A DNA stretch of 61,985 nucleotides, taken from contig JAFROJ010000047.1 in assembly GCA_017429765.1 (NCBI GenBank), positions 1 through 61,985 on the forward strand, written 5' to 3'. Both the position numbers and the translations under genes were made by a program. Positions 49,714 through 58,257 of this stretch are shown in pieces. Source of the DNA: Bacteroidales bacterium (GTDB lineage Bacteria; Bacteroidota; Bacteroidia; Bacteroidales; UBA932). Position 1 is the first letter of the stretch. Each line of letters starts with the position of its first letter. The notes under the pieces are model-generated. The model saw only the letters and a program-made list of their open reading frames with translations, made no database searches and had not been told where the DNA came from.

Positions 49714-51121
49714 ATGCCTTTTTCTCTAACCGATGGATGAGGGCGATCAGCAGGCTTCCGACCAGGCCGGAGCAAAGCGAGCCCAGAAGGACGGCGACCT
49801 TTCCCATATCCCTCAACTTGTACATCACATCCGGTGCCTGGTCTCCGAACGAGAGGGTGTCCACGAATATCGACATGGTGAAACCGATCCCACCTAGGCA
49901 GGCGACAGCGATGAGGGTTTTCCAGGACGCGTTGGCGGGCATCTCGCCGGCGTGTAACTTGACGGCGATGAAACTGGCCAGGGAGATCCCGAGCGGCTTG
50001 CCAAGGAAGAGCCCCAGGAATATTCCCATGCTAACTCCGCCGAGGGCGGGATCGACATGGAACACGTTGAAATAAGAGAAATCCGGGATCTCCACCCCAG
50101 CGTTAGCCAAGGCGAACAAAGGCATTATCAAGAAGTTGACCCACGGGCCCAAGGCGTGCTCAAGCCTGAGTCCCATGGGTATCGAGCCCACGGAGATGTC
50201 GCTGAGCCGCCTGAGGCAAAGCCTTTGCGGCCCGTTGGGGAACTCGGCGGCCGTCGAGGCGATGCCCTTGAATTCCTTGATCCTTTTGATGTATTGGACC
50301 CTCTTCCTGTCGAAGTAAGCCTCGTTGTAGCGCGCCTTCATGGGAATAAGGAAGGCCATCACCACGCCGGACATGGTGGAATGTATGCCAGCGTAATAGA
50401 ATAAAGCCCAGATCACCATCGCCGGAATGAAATAGAACCAGGGCCGTTTCTCGCCCAACCTGTTCATTATTAATAATATGACGACCAGCACCAGGGCTAT
50501 TCCCAACAAGACGAAATTGATCTCTCCTCCATAGAACAAGGCCACGACCAGGATGGCGATGAGGTCATCCGCTATCGCCAGGGCGGTCAGGAACACCTTC
50601 AAGGCCACCGGGACTTTGTCTCCCAGAATCGACATGATGCCGACCGCGAAGGCGATGTCGGTTGCCGTGGGTATACCCCAGCCGGAAGCGGCGGCCGTGC
50701 CATGGTTGATGATGACGAATATCAAAGCCGGGACAGCGACTCCACCGAAGGCGGCGATCACCGGCATCATGGCTTTTTTCACGCTGGACAGCTCCCCGTT
50801 CATCATCTCCCGGCGTATTTCCAAACCCACGGTGAAGAAGAAGACGGTCATCAGGATGTCGTTGATGAAACTCTCGACCGTCATTCCCTTGGGGAACCAG
50901 ATGTCATTGCCGCCCGGAATCTTGAAGAAAAGGGACAGCCTCGTCTCGAGAAGGGTGTGATACGCTTCCTTGGTGAAAGGCAGGTTGGCCAGCAGCATCG
51001 CCACGATCACGCACACGAGAAGGATCATGCCCTGTGCCCAAGGCTGTTTTGAGAATTTCCGTCTGCGGAGGCCGAAGTTCCTCACACCTTTGGTCCAAGT
51101 GTAGATGGGGATCAGTCTCAT
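49712..51121 (-). CDS. nhaA: Na+/H+ antiporter NhaA
   Basis: A 469-residue inner-membrane antiporter with about 12 transmembrane segments. The ion-binding aspartate pair is in LTALAIADDLIAILVVALFY, and the family motifs VFFFTVGLEIRREM and GIPTATDIAFAVGIM precede it. It exports sodium in exchange for protons. It begins 3 bp after the ahcY stop on the same strand, so the two are co-transcribed. Its stop codon lies within the T-run of the opposing small RNA terminator. Confidence 0.95.
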   Translation of the reverse strand: MRLIPIYTWTKGVRNFGLRRRKFSKQPWAQGMILLVCVIVAMLLANLPFTKEAYHTLLETRLSLFFKIPGGNDIWFPKGMTVESFINDILMTVFFFTVGLEIRREMMNGELSSVKKAMMPVIAAFGGVAVPALIFVIINHGTAAASGWGIPTATDIAFAVGIMSILGDKVPVALKVFLTALAIADDLIAILVVALFYGGEINFVLLGIALVLVVILLIMNRLGEKRPWFYFIPAMVIWALFYYAGIHSTMSGVVMAFLIPMKARYNEAYFDRKRVQYIKRIKEFKGIASTAAEFPNGPQRLCLRRLSDISVGSIPMGLRLEHALGPWVNFLIMPLFALANAGVEIPDFSYFNVFHVDPALGGVSMGIFLGLFLGKPLGISLASFIAVKLHAGEMPANASWKTLIAVACLGGIGFTMSIFVDTLSFGDQAPDVMYKLRDMGKVAVLLGSLCSGLVGSLLIALIHRLEKKA

Positions 51122-51124
51122 CTG

Positions 51125-52423
51125 TTATTCTCCGAATAGGTAAACTTTTTGTCTCTCAGTCAGGGTGTCGATTGTGACTCCCCAGTCGGCGAGTTTGCGC
51201 CGCGCCACTTCCCGGTCGATCTCCTCCGGCACATTGTGGAGCATATTCCCCGGACACGGTGGTTCGACTGGCTCACCAACCGTGTCCGGTCCCTGAGCTT
51301 GTCGAAGGGCAGCTTTATTGTCAGCTAGGTATTTGGCGCTCAAAGCCTGGATAGCGAACGACATGTCCATGATCTCGGCGGGATGCCCGTCCCCGGCGGC
51401 CAGGTTCACAAGGCGACCCTCGGCCAGGATGTGGATCTTCCGCCCGTTCGGAAGGTTGTACCGCTCGATGTTCTGTCTCGCCGGCCCTGACGACACAGCC
51501 ATCTTTTTCAGTTTCGCGACAGCCACCTCACAGTCGAAATGCCCGGCGTTGCAGCAGATGGCCCCGTCCTTCATAAGGAGGAAATGCTCCTCGATGATCA
51601 CATCCTCGCACCCCGTGACAGTCACGAATATGTCCCCGACCGGGGCGGCTTCCCTCATGGTCATCACCCGGAACCCGTCCATCACGGCCTCCATCGCCTT
51701 AATGGGGTCAACCTCGGTGACTATCACCCTGGCGCCCAAGCCTTTAGCCCTCATGGCCACGCCCTTTCCGCACCAGCCGTAACCGGCCACCACGACATCC
51801 TTCCCGGCCACGATAAGGTTCGTGGTACGGTTAATCCCGTCCCAGACGGACTGGCCCGTGCCGTAACGGTTGTCGAAGAGATGCTTGCAGTCGGCGTCGT
51901 TGACAAGCATCATCGGGAACTTCAGCCGGCCCTCCTTCTCCATGGCTCTCAGGCGAAGGATGCCAGTCGTGGTCTCCTCACAACCCCCGATCACGTTCTG
52001 GATCAATTGAGGATAATTCTCATGGATCATCGTCACCAGGTCTCCCCCGTCGTCTATGATTATGTTCGGACCGGCCTCGATGACCTTCCGTATCCCTCTC
52101 TCATATTCCTCGGGAGTGGCTCCGTGGACGGCGAAGACATTGAGTCCCTCATGGACCAGGGCGGCGGCCACGTCGTCCTGGGTCGAGAGGGGATTACTTC
52201 CGGTGATGTACATCTCGGCGCCCCCGTCGGAGAGAACCTCGCAGAGGCGGGCGGTCTTGGCCTCAAGATGTACTGACAACGCTATCTTCAGCCCCTTGAA
52301 AGGCTTGGTTTCCTTGAACTCCTTGTCAAGGCCCATCAACAGGGGGGTGTGGTCCCTTACCCAACTGATTTTCAGTTCCCCGCTCTCCCAAAGGCCGGGG
52401 TTTCGTATCTCGCTTCCAGTCAT
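51125..52423 (-). CDS. ahcY: Adenosylhomocysteinase with repeat-derived insertion
   Basis: A 432-residue enzyme that hydrolyses S-adenosylhomocysteine to homocysteine and adenosine. NAD-binding motif VVAGYGWCGKGVAMRAKGLGA and substrate motifs (GCEETTTGILRL, NDADCKHLFDNRYGTGQS, CNAGHFD) are intact. In the C-terminal part (residues about 370-392) the segment AALRQAQGPDTVGEPVEPP interrupts the normally continuous sequence between KYLADN and NVPEEIDREVARRKL. It is encoded by a REP-like palindromic repeat (51250-51309). The insertion is in frame and at a likely surface loop, so the enzyme may remain active. Confidence 0.93.
   Translation of the reverse strand: MTGSEIRNPGLWESGELKISWVRDHTPLLMGLDKEFKETKPFKGLKIALSVHLEAKTARLCEVLSDGGAEMYITGSNPLSTQDDVAAALVHEGLNVFAVHGATPEEYERGIRKVIEAGPNIIIDDGGDLVTMIHENYPQLIQNVIGGCEETTTGILRLRAMEKEGRLKFPMMLVNDADCKHLFDNRYGTGQSVWDGINRTTNLIVAGKDVVVAGYGWCGKGVAMRAKGLGARVIVTEVDPIKAMEAVMDGFRVMTMREAAPVGDIFVTVTGCEDVIIEEHFLLMKDGAICCNAGHFDCEVAVAKLKKMAVSSGPARQNIERYNLPNGRKIHILAEGRLVNLAAGDGHPAEIMDMSFAIQALSAKYLADNKAALRQAQGPDTVGEPVEPPCPGNMLHNVPEEIDREVARRKLADWGVTIDTLTERQKVYLFGE
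51250..51309. repeat. REP-like palindromic repeat inserted in ahcY
   Basis: CCGGACACGG (51250-51259) and CCGTGTCCGG (51280-51289) are perfect inverted arms around GTTCGACTGGCTCACCA. They are followed by CCCTGAGCTTGTCGAAGGG (51291-51309), a short inverted repeat of the CTTCGACAAGCTCAG type seen as dispersed repeats in many bacterial genomes. Confidence 0.75.
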
Positions 52424-52444
52424 TTTGGATCATTTGGTCAGACA

Positions 52445-52494
52445 CAAATATAGCCAATAATTCTTGCCCGTCTTGACAAATAGCCTTATTTTTG
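52445..52494. promoter_or_regulatory. Divergent ahcY / fabG promoter region
   Basis: Minus-strand TATATTTG (52445-52452) precedes ahcY by 21 bp. Plus-strand TTG (52464-52466), 20-bp spacer and TATTTTTG (52487-52494) precede fabG by 29 bp. Confidence 0.5.
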
Positions 52495-52523
52495 TCGAGC
52501 AGAAATGTATTATTAAGACAATT

Positions 52524-53270
52524 ATGGGATTATTGGAAGGAAAAGTCGCCCTTGTGACGGGCGCCGCGAGAGGAATCGGAAAAGCTATCGCGCTTAAATT
52601 CGCGTCCGAGGGAGCCGATGTGGCTTTCACCGACCTTGTGATCAACGAGGCCGCCGAGCAGACCATCAAGGAAATAGAGGCTTTCGGCCACAAAGTCAAG
52701 GGATACGCGTCCAACGCGGCTGATTTCGAGCAGACCCACGCGGTCGTGGAACAGATCGTCGCAGACTTCGGCAGGGTTGACATATTGGTGAATAACGCCG
52801 GGATAACCAAGGACGGCCTGATGATGAGGATGACCGAGCAGCAGTGGGACGCCGTCATCGGTGTCAACCTCAAGTCGGCCTTCAACTTCATCCACGCCCT
52901 CACCCCGATCATGGCTCGCCAGAGGGGAGGAAGCATCATCAACATGTCCTCCGTCGTGGGAGTCTCCGGCAACGCCGGCCAGTGCAACTATTCAGCCTCG
53001 AAGGCCGGGATGATCGGCCTGGCGAAGTCCATCGCCAAGGAGATGGGTCCCCGCGGCATCAGGGCCAACTGCATCGCCCCCGGATTCATCATCTCCGAGA
53101 TGACCAACGCCCTTCCCCAGGACGTCCGCGACGCCTGGACGAGGCAGATTCCCCTCCGCAGGGGAGGCACTCCCGAGGATGTGGCCAATGTTGCCCTCTT
53201 CCTCGCCAGCGACCTTTCCGGCTATGTCAGCGGACAGGTCATCCATTGCTGTGGAGCCATGAACTGCTAG
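52524..53270 (+). CDS. fabG: 3-oxoacyl-ACP reductase FabG-like SDR
   Basis: A 248-residue short-chain dehydrogenase. It has the NADP-binding VTGAARGIGKAIA, the structural NNAGITKD and the catalytic Ser143, Tyr156 and Lys160 (SSVVG, CNYSASKAG). This pattern is typical of FabG, which reduces 3-oxoacyl-ACP in fatty acid synthesis. The ATG at 52524 is the true start; a longer frame begins within the promoter. The stop codon directly abuts the start of a gtrA gene, an unusual pairing that may mean a lipid-carrier or sugar role. Confidence 0.88.
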   Translation: MGLLEGKVALVTGAARGIGKAIALKFASEGADVAFTDLVINEAAEQTIKEIEAFGHKVKGYASNAADFEQTHAVVEQIVADFGRVDILVNNAGITKDGLMMRMTEQQWDAVIGVNLKSAFNFIHALTPIMARQRGGSIINMSSVVGVSGNAGQCNYSASKAGMIGLAKSIAKEMGPRGIRANCIAPGFIISEMTNALPQDVRDAWTRQIPLRRGGTPEDVANVALFLASDLSGYVSGQVIHCCGAMNC

Positions 53271-53699
53271 ATGTCCCCCGTCCTGTTTCTCAAGACCCTT
53301 TTCAGGGACAAGCCGGGCAGTCTTGTCGGGCAACTCTTGAGATACGCCGTTGTGGGAGGAATATCTTTCGTCGTGGATTACGGCAGCCTCTGGCTTCTCA
53401 CCGAGATGGCGGGGGTGCCGTACCTTTGGTCGGCCGCGATCGCTTTCATCCTCGGCCTGACGTGCAACTACATTCTCAGCACCCGCTGGGTCTTCGGCGA
53501 GAGCCGGATCAGGAACGCGTGGGGCGAGTTCGCCGCTTTCGCCCTGATCGGAGTCGTCGGACTCGGTCTCAATGAGCTGATAATGTACGCCTGCACGGAC
53601 GGACTCGGGATCCATTACATGTTCTCGAAAATAGTGTCGACCGGAATAGTGTTTTTCTGGAACTTCCTGGCCAGACGCTTCATAGTCTTCAAATCTTGA
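53271..53699 (+). CDS. GtrA family membrane protein
   Basis: A 142-residue protein with four transmembrane helices (LRYAVVGGISFVVDYGSLWLL, AAIAFILGLTCNYIL, FALIGVVGLGLNELIMY, and FSKIVSTGIVFFWNFLARR). GtrA proteins are thought to flip polyprenyl-linked sugars across the inner membrane. It starts at the base after the fabG stop and is 6 bp upstream of the FAD oxidoreductase gene. Confidence 0.9.
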   Translation: MSPVLFLKTLFRDKPGSLVGQLLRYAVVGGISFVVDYGSLWLLTEMAGVPYLWSAAIAFILGLTCNYILSTRWVFGESRIRNAWGEFAAFALIGVVGLGLNELIMYACTDGLGIHYMFSKIVSTGIVFFWNFLARRFIVFKS

Positions 53700-53705
53700 C
53701 CCTCC

Positions 53706-55265
53706 ATGGGTAGGAATGCGATAATAATCGGCGCCGGGCCGGCTGGCCTCACCGCCGCCCTCGAGCTTCTCCGACAGACCGACATCAAGCCGGTCGTGTT
53801 GGAGGAAAGCCCGTTCGTGGGCGGCATCTCCCGCACCGTGAACAACGACGGGAACAGGATGGACATCGGCGGGCACCGCTTCTTCTCGAAGAGTCCGGAG
53901 GTGATGGATTGGTGGAAGGCGGTCATGCCCGTCCAGGGCGCCCCGGCCCTTGACGACATCCTGCTTGGCCGGGACAAGGAATATGTCCCCGGCGGTCCGG
54001 ACCCGGAGCGTGAGGACAGGACCATGCTGATCAGGGACAGGGTCTCGAGAATATTCTTCCTTCGGGAATTCTTCGATTACCCGATCTCGGTCAAGTGGTC
54101 CACCTTCGCCGGGATGGGTCTTCGTAACACCGTCCGGGTCGCTTGGGGGTACTTGAAGTCCGTCGTCCATAAGCTTCCCGAGACATCGCTTGAGATTTTC
54201 TACATCAACCGCTTCGGCCGTCCTCTCTACGAGATGTTCTTCGAGGACTACACGGAGAAGGTCTGGGGAGTCCATCCGAGCCGTATCGGCGCGGACTGGG
54301 GGGCTCAAAGAGTCAAAGGGCTCAGCGTTCTCTCCATCCTGAAAGACATGCTGACCAAACCTTTCAGGAAGAGAAGCCTGGAGCAGAACAAGGTGGAAAC
54401 ATCTCTGATTGAAAGGTTTATCTATCCGAAGTACGGCCCGGGCCAGCTTTGGGAGACAGTCGCCTCTGAGGTCGGGAAGGCGGGCGGGGAGATCCGCCTG
54501 TCATCCAGGGTGACGGGCGTGAATATTCACGGGAACCGTGTCGAGAGCGTCGAGGTTGAGACCCCGGAGGGAGTTCAGACCCTCGCTTGTGACTACCTTT
54601 TCTCTAGCATGCCGCTGAAGGATCTTGTGGCCTCGGTCAAGGGGGTGGAGATCCCGCCGGAGGTCGCGGCCGTGGCCGCCGGCCTCCCTTACCGGGACTT
54701 CATCACGGTGGGAGTCCTGGTCAAGAGACTCAGGATCACCAACAAGACCAGGATCAAGACTTACGAGGACAGAGTCCCCGACACCTGGATATATGTCCAG
54801 GAGAGGGACGTGAAAGTGGGCCGGCTCCAGATATTCAACAACTGGTCGCCGTACATGGTCGCGGACTTCAAGGGCACCATGTATGTGGGAATGGAATATT
54901 TCTGTGACGAGGGAGACTCTCTCTGGAACATGTCCGACGAGGCTTTCGTGGACATGGCTCTCGGGGAGTTGGAGAAGATCGGGGTCGCCGCGAGGGGTGA
55001 CGTCCTGAAGGCCGACAGGATAAAGGTCAAGAAGGCTTACCCGGCGTATTTCGGGACTTACGGCGGCATCGTCAAGGTCCGGGAATGGCTGGACGGCATC
55101 CCCAACCTTTACTGCGTGGGCCGGAACGGCCAGCACCGGTACAACAATATGGACCATTCGATGCTCACGGCGATGGAGGCCGTGAGATGTGTCAAGGAAG
55201 GCCTTGAGTCCAAGGACAATGTCTGGGATGTCAACACGGAGAAAGAATACCACGAAACCAAATAA
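53706..55265 (+). CDS. FAD/NAD-dependent oxidoreductase (amine oxidase/UGM-like)
   Basis: A 519-residue flavoprotein with an N-terminal Rossmann motif [16 protein letters not shown], the FAD-clasp [10 protein letters not shown], and a C-terminal FAD contact ([26 protein letters not shown]). Overall it resembles the protoporphyrinogen-oxidase/UDP-galactopyranose-mutase-like proteins seen beside GtrA and glycosyltransferase genes in surface-polysaccharide loci. Substrate unknown. It follows gtrA by 6 bp and precedes a membrane protein gene by 15 bp. Confidence 0.8.
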   Translation: MGRNAIIIGAGPAGLTAALELLRQTDIKPVVLEESPFVGGISRTVNNDGNRMDIGGHRFFSKSPEVMDWWKAVMPVQGAPALDDILLGRDKEYVPGGPDPEREDRTMLIRDRVSRIFFLREFFDYPISVKWSTFAGMGLRNTVRVAWGYLKSVVHKLPETSLEIFYINRFGRPLYEMFFEDYTEKVWGVHPSRIGADWGAQRVKGLSVLSILKDMLTKPFRKRSLEQNKVETSLIERFIYPKYGPGQLWETVASEVGKAGGEIRLSSRVTGVNIHGNRVESVEVETPEGVQTLACDYLFSSMPLKDLVASVKGVEIPPEVAAVAAGLPYRDFITVGVLVKRLRITNKTRIKTYEDRVPDTWIYVQERDVKVGRLQIFNNWSPYMVADFKGTMYVGMEYFCDEGDSLWNMSDEAFVDMALGELEKIGVAARGDVLKADRIKVKKAYPAYFGTYGGIVKVREWLDGIPNLYCVGRNGQHRYNNMDHSMLTAMEAVRCVKEGLESKDNVWDVNTEKEYHETK

Positions 55266-55280
55266 AAAACCAAAAAAACT

Positions 55281-56762
55281 ATGAAAAAGGACAGTTACTT
55301 CCGTTTTATCTTCCGGAAAGGCCAGGCGCTGGACTGGCTTGTCATCTTCGCCTCGGTCGCGCTTGGATGCCTCTTTGTGACAAGGACTTACCCTTACCCC
55401 CGGGTCATGTCCGACTCTTACGGTTACATCTGGACGGCCATGAAAGACCAGTTCACCTACCTGAGGCCTTTCGGTTATTCGGCATTCCTTCAGCTGCTTC
55501 ATCACGTCTCGGTCAGCGTCTATTCCGTGATTGTGTCCCAGGCGCTGGTCTACGCCATTTCGTTGTCCCTTCTGACACTTGCCGTCAAAAAGTATTGGCT
55601 AGCCCGTAAGGTCTGGATATTCAGGGCTTTCGAGGTGGTGGTCGCCCTCAGCCCGGCTGCCATATTCATGCTGAACACAATTCTCTCCGACACCCTGCAG
55701 AGCAGCCTTGTCTTCGTGTTGGTCGCCATGATGCTGGTCATGGTTCATGAGAATTCCTGGACGGCCGTGATCATCTACACCCTGGCCCTCTTCGCCTCCT
55801 TCCACACCAGGTACACCTCTGTCTTCTTCCCGATAGCCTTTATTCCCATTCTCGCCGTCAAAGGGAAGACTGTCATGAGGGTGTCGTCCATCCTCCTGAC
55901 TGTGGCCGCGTTCATGATATTCCACGAGCAGAGGACAAGGAGCATGACGAGACTGGTGCTACAGAGGCAGTACTCGACCGGCTTCGAGGGCTGGCAGCTC
56001 GCCAACAACGCCATCCACGTCATTCCCTTTATTGACAAAGACGAGAGCCCGGAGACCCCCGAGGTGAAACGGGTCAGGGAGTTGCACCAGTTCGTCCTTA
56101 GGTACGAGATGGCCAACAACAAGATCCTGGAGAAGACCGATAGCGGCAAGAAGGCGACGGCCGCCTTCATCTGGGACTATGACTCCCCGCTGAAACAGCA
56201 CATGATCCGGGTCATGGGGGAGAAGAATTACGCCGTGACATGGGTGAATCTCGGCACCGGGGTGTTCAAGGAATACGGGAAATGGCTCATTGTCCATTAC
56301 CCCTGGCTGTTCGTCAAATATTACCTTTGGCCGAACTCGAGGCAGGTGTTCTTCACGACCCGTAACGAGGTGGTCTGCGGCCACGAGGAGATCCCCGCTG
56401 GCAAGAGCGAGATCGTGGAGTGGTTCGACCTTCCCTTCAATAAAGATTTCTCGCCAAGAGGAGACGCCTACGGGAAGGTGTTCCGCCCGTTACTCCCTTG
56501 GATAGAGCTGCTTACATGGCTGGTGTTCCTAGCCTCGGCGGTCATGTTGTTCCTGGTAGGGAAACCACGGACGATGTCACGGGAGACGAGGCTGTCCCTG
56601 TGGGTCTTGTTCCTGTTCGGGCTGGTGTATTACGGCACGGTCACATTCGCCAGTCCGGTCGCGCTCCGGTACTGGATGCCCATGCATGCCGTCAAGTTGG
56701 TGTTCGCCTGGATAGCGGTCAGCGAAAGTCTTCGTAGCCTGGCATCCCGAGCCCGGCGATAA
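55281..56762 (+). CDS. Polytopic membrane protein, probable GT-C glycosyltransferase
   Basis: A 493-residue protein with about ten transmembrane helices. The first periplasmic loop carries a paired acidic motif (MSDSYGYIW), as expected of GT-C enzymes that use polyprenyl-phosphate sugars. A large soluble loop of about 170 residues sits before the last helices (LTWLVFLASAVMLFLV). No exact family is recognised. It completes the fabG-gtrA-FAD oxidoreductase operon and its 3' end overlaps manC by 44 bp, the longest convergent overlap in the window. Confidence 0.6.
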   Translation: MKKDSYFRFIFRKGQALDWLVIFASVALGCLFVTRTYPYPRVMSDSYGYIWTAMKDQFTYLRPFGYSAFLQLLHHVSVSVYSVIVSQALVYAISLSLLTLAVKKYWLARKVWIFRAFEVVVALSPAAIFMLNTILSDTLQSSLVFVLVAMMLVMVHENSWTAVIIYTLALFASFHTRYTSVFFPIAFIPILAVKGKTVMRVSSILLTVAAFMIFHEQRTRSMTRLVLQRQYSTGFEGWQLANNAIHVIPFIDKDESPETPEVKRVRELHQFVLRYEMANNKILEKTDSGKKATAAFIWDYDSPLKQHMIRVMGEKNYAVTWVNLGTGVFKEYGKWLIVHYPWLFVKYYLWPNSRQVFFTTRNEVVCGHEEIPAGKSEIVEWFDLPFNKDFSPRGDAYGKVFRPLLPWIELLTWLVFLASAVMLFLVGKPRTMSRETRLSLWVLFLFGLVYYGTVTFASPVALRYWMPMHAVKLVFAWIAVSESLRSLASRARR

Positions 56763-57813
56763 ACTCCTTGAATCGCTTGTCGTCCCGGGGACAGATCAGG
56801 AGAGCGTCCTCGGTGTCGACTATCAGATAGTCCGTCAACCCCTTGACAGCGTAGATTTTACGCTTGTTCTCAGTGATGAGGAGATTGTCCCGGTCCTCGC
56901 TGAAAAGGTGTTTCCCGGAGTTGCTCGCGTTGCCCTTGGCGTCTTTCCCGGGGGCCGCGTTGAACAATGAGTCCCAACTGTCGATGTCGGACCACCCGAA
57001 GTTCCCCGAATAGAGCCAGGCGATGTCGGTTTTCTCCATGACGCCGTAGTCGATGGATATCTTAGGGCACTCAGAATACGCTTTCTCGAGGAAGGTCTTC
57101 TCCCCGGGAGTGTCCAGAATTTCCCTCCAGCCCTTGAACACGGAGACCACATCGGGAAGGTGAGCGGTCATCTCATTGAGGATCACGGAAGCTTTCCAAG
57201 CGAATATTCCGGAGTTCCAGAAGAACTCCCCGCTGTCATAGAACACCTTCGCCAGACTCTTGTCCGGCTTTTCCGTGAAGGTCTTGACTTTCACCGGTTT
57301 CCCTGAGACAGCTCCGGCCTTCCCGCCTTTAACCTGGATGTAGCCGTAGCCGGTCTCCGGCCCGGTCGGGGATATTCCCAAAGTCATGAGCACATTGTTG
57401 TCGGCGGCGTGTTCCATCACGTCGGCGACAGCTTTCTTGAACGCGTCCTCGTCGGAGATGATGTGGTCGGCGGGGGTGGTCACGACGATGGCGTCCGGGC
57501 ATCTTTTAAGGATGGCGAAGGTTGAATAAGCTATGCAAGGGGCTGTGTTGCGGCTGTGCGGCTCCAGGAGCAGATTGTTGGCGGGCAGCTCGGGAAGCTG
57601 CTCTCTCACAAGCTCTCCGAACCTGTCCAGGGTGACCACGAGAATATTCTCGGGAGGAACTATCCTCGAGAACCTGTTGTAAGTCAGCCTTAGGAATGAT
57701 TTGCCGCCACCGGCGATGTCAAGAAACTGTTTGGGGCGCGCCTCCCGGCTGATCGGCCAGAAATGGTTGGCCGCGCCTCCGGCCATAATCACACAATATC
57801 GGTTGTCTATCAT
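56719..57813 (-). CDS. manC: Mannose-1-phosphate guanylyltransferase
   Basis: A 364-residue enzyme making GDP-mannose. N-terminal nucleotide motif VIMAGGAANHFWPISREARPKQFL (a GG-x-x-x-x-x-WP-x-SR variant), TTPADHIISDEDAF, FTEKPDKSLA and FFWNSGIFAW with the YGVMEKT segment. The usual C-terminal isomerase domain is absent, as in single-function enzymes. It is 19 bp downstream of yraN. GDP-mannose could feed the glycosyltransferase operons here and GDP-fucose synthesis. Confidence 0.92.
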   Translation of the reverse strand: MIDNRYCVIMAGGAANHFWPISREARPKQFLDIAGGGKSFLRLTYNRFSRIVPPENILVVTLDRFGELVREQLPELPANNLLLEPHSRNTAPCIAYSTFAILKRCPDAIVVTTPADHIISDEDAFKKAVADVMEHAADNNVLMTLGISPTGPETGYGYIQVKGGKAGAVSGKPVKVKTFTEKPDKSLAKVFYDSGEFFWNSGIFAWKASVILNEMTAHLPDVVSVFKGWREILDTPGEKTFLEKAYSECPKISIDYGVMEKTDIAWLYSGNFGWSDIDSWDSLFNAAPGKDAKGNASNSGKHLFSEDRDNLLITENKRKIYAVKGLTDYLIVDTEDALLICPRDDKRFKEFIAGLGMPGYEDFR

Positions 57814-57832
57814 AAAATATTATCTGAGTATC

Positions 57833-58240
57833 TCACACGTACATCGGGATGAAGGCGTCCGGGAACCACTCGACCCTCTCTTCCCCTCCCTCGAAAGTGA
57901 CCGCAACGATGTCGAAATGAACCTCCATCCCCGGCGTCACCCCCGGATCTTTGCTTCCATGCAGATATCTTAGCGCCGCATTGGCTATCTTCTTCTGTTT
58001 CAGTGTTGTGACATTCTCTTCCGGCGCCACCGCCACAGGAGCCACACGGCTCTTAACCTCTACAAAATGCACGCCGTTCCCGTCGGTTGAGATGATGTCT
58101 ATCTCCAGATGGCCGGACCTGTAGTTCCTTCTCAAAATCCTGTGGCCCGTCCCTTCGAGGAAGCCGCAGGCCACATCCTCCCCCCGTCTTCCCAACAACA
58201 TTCTCGCTGTCGGGGTTTTCCCTTCGTTTCTGTCTTTCAT
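57833..58240 (-). CDS. YraN/UPF0102 family nuclease-like protein
   Basis: A 135-residue protein with the UPF0102 core: GRRGEDVACGFLEGTGHRILRRNYRSGHLEIDIISTDG and VHFVEVKSR, an endonuclease-like fold with E, D and ExK residues. Its biological role is not established. It follows mutS2 by 17 bp and precedes manC by 19 bp on the same strand. Confidence 0.9.
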   Translation of the reverse strand: MKDRNEGKTPTARMLLGRRGEDVACGFLEGTGHRILRRNYRSGHLEIDIISTDGNGVHFVEVKSRVAPVAVAPEENVTTLKQKKIANAALRYLHGSKDPGVTPGMEVHFDIVAVTFEGGEERVEWFPDAFIPMYV

Positions 58241-58257
58241 GGTTTTGGTTCAGTTGT

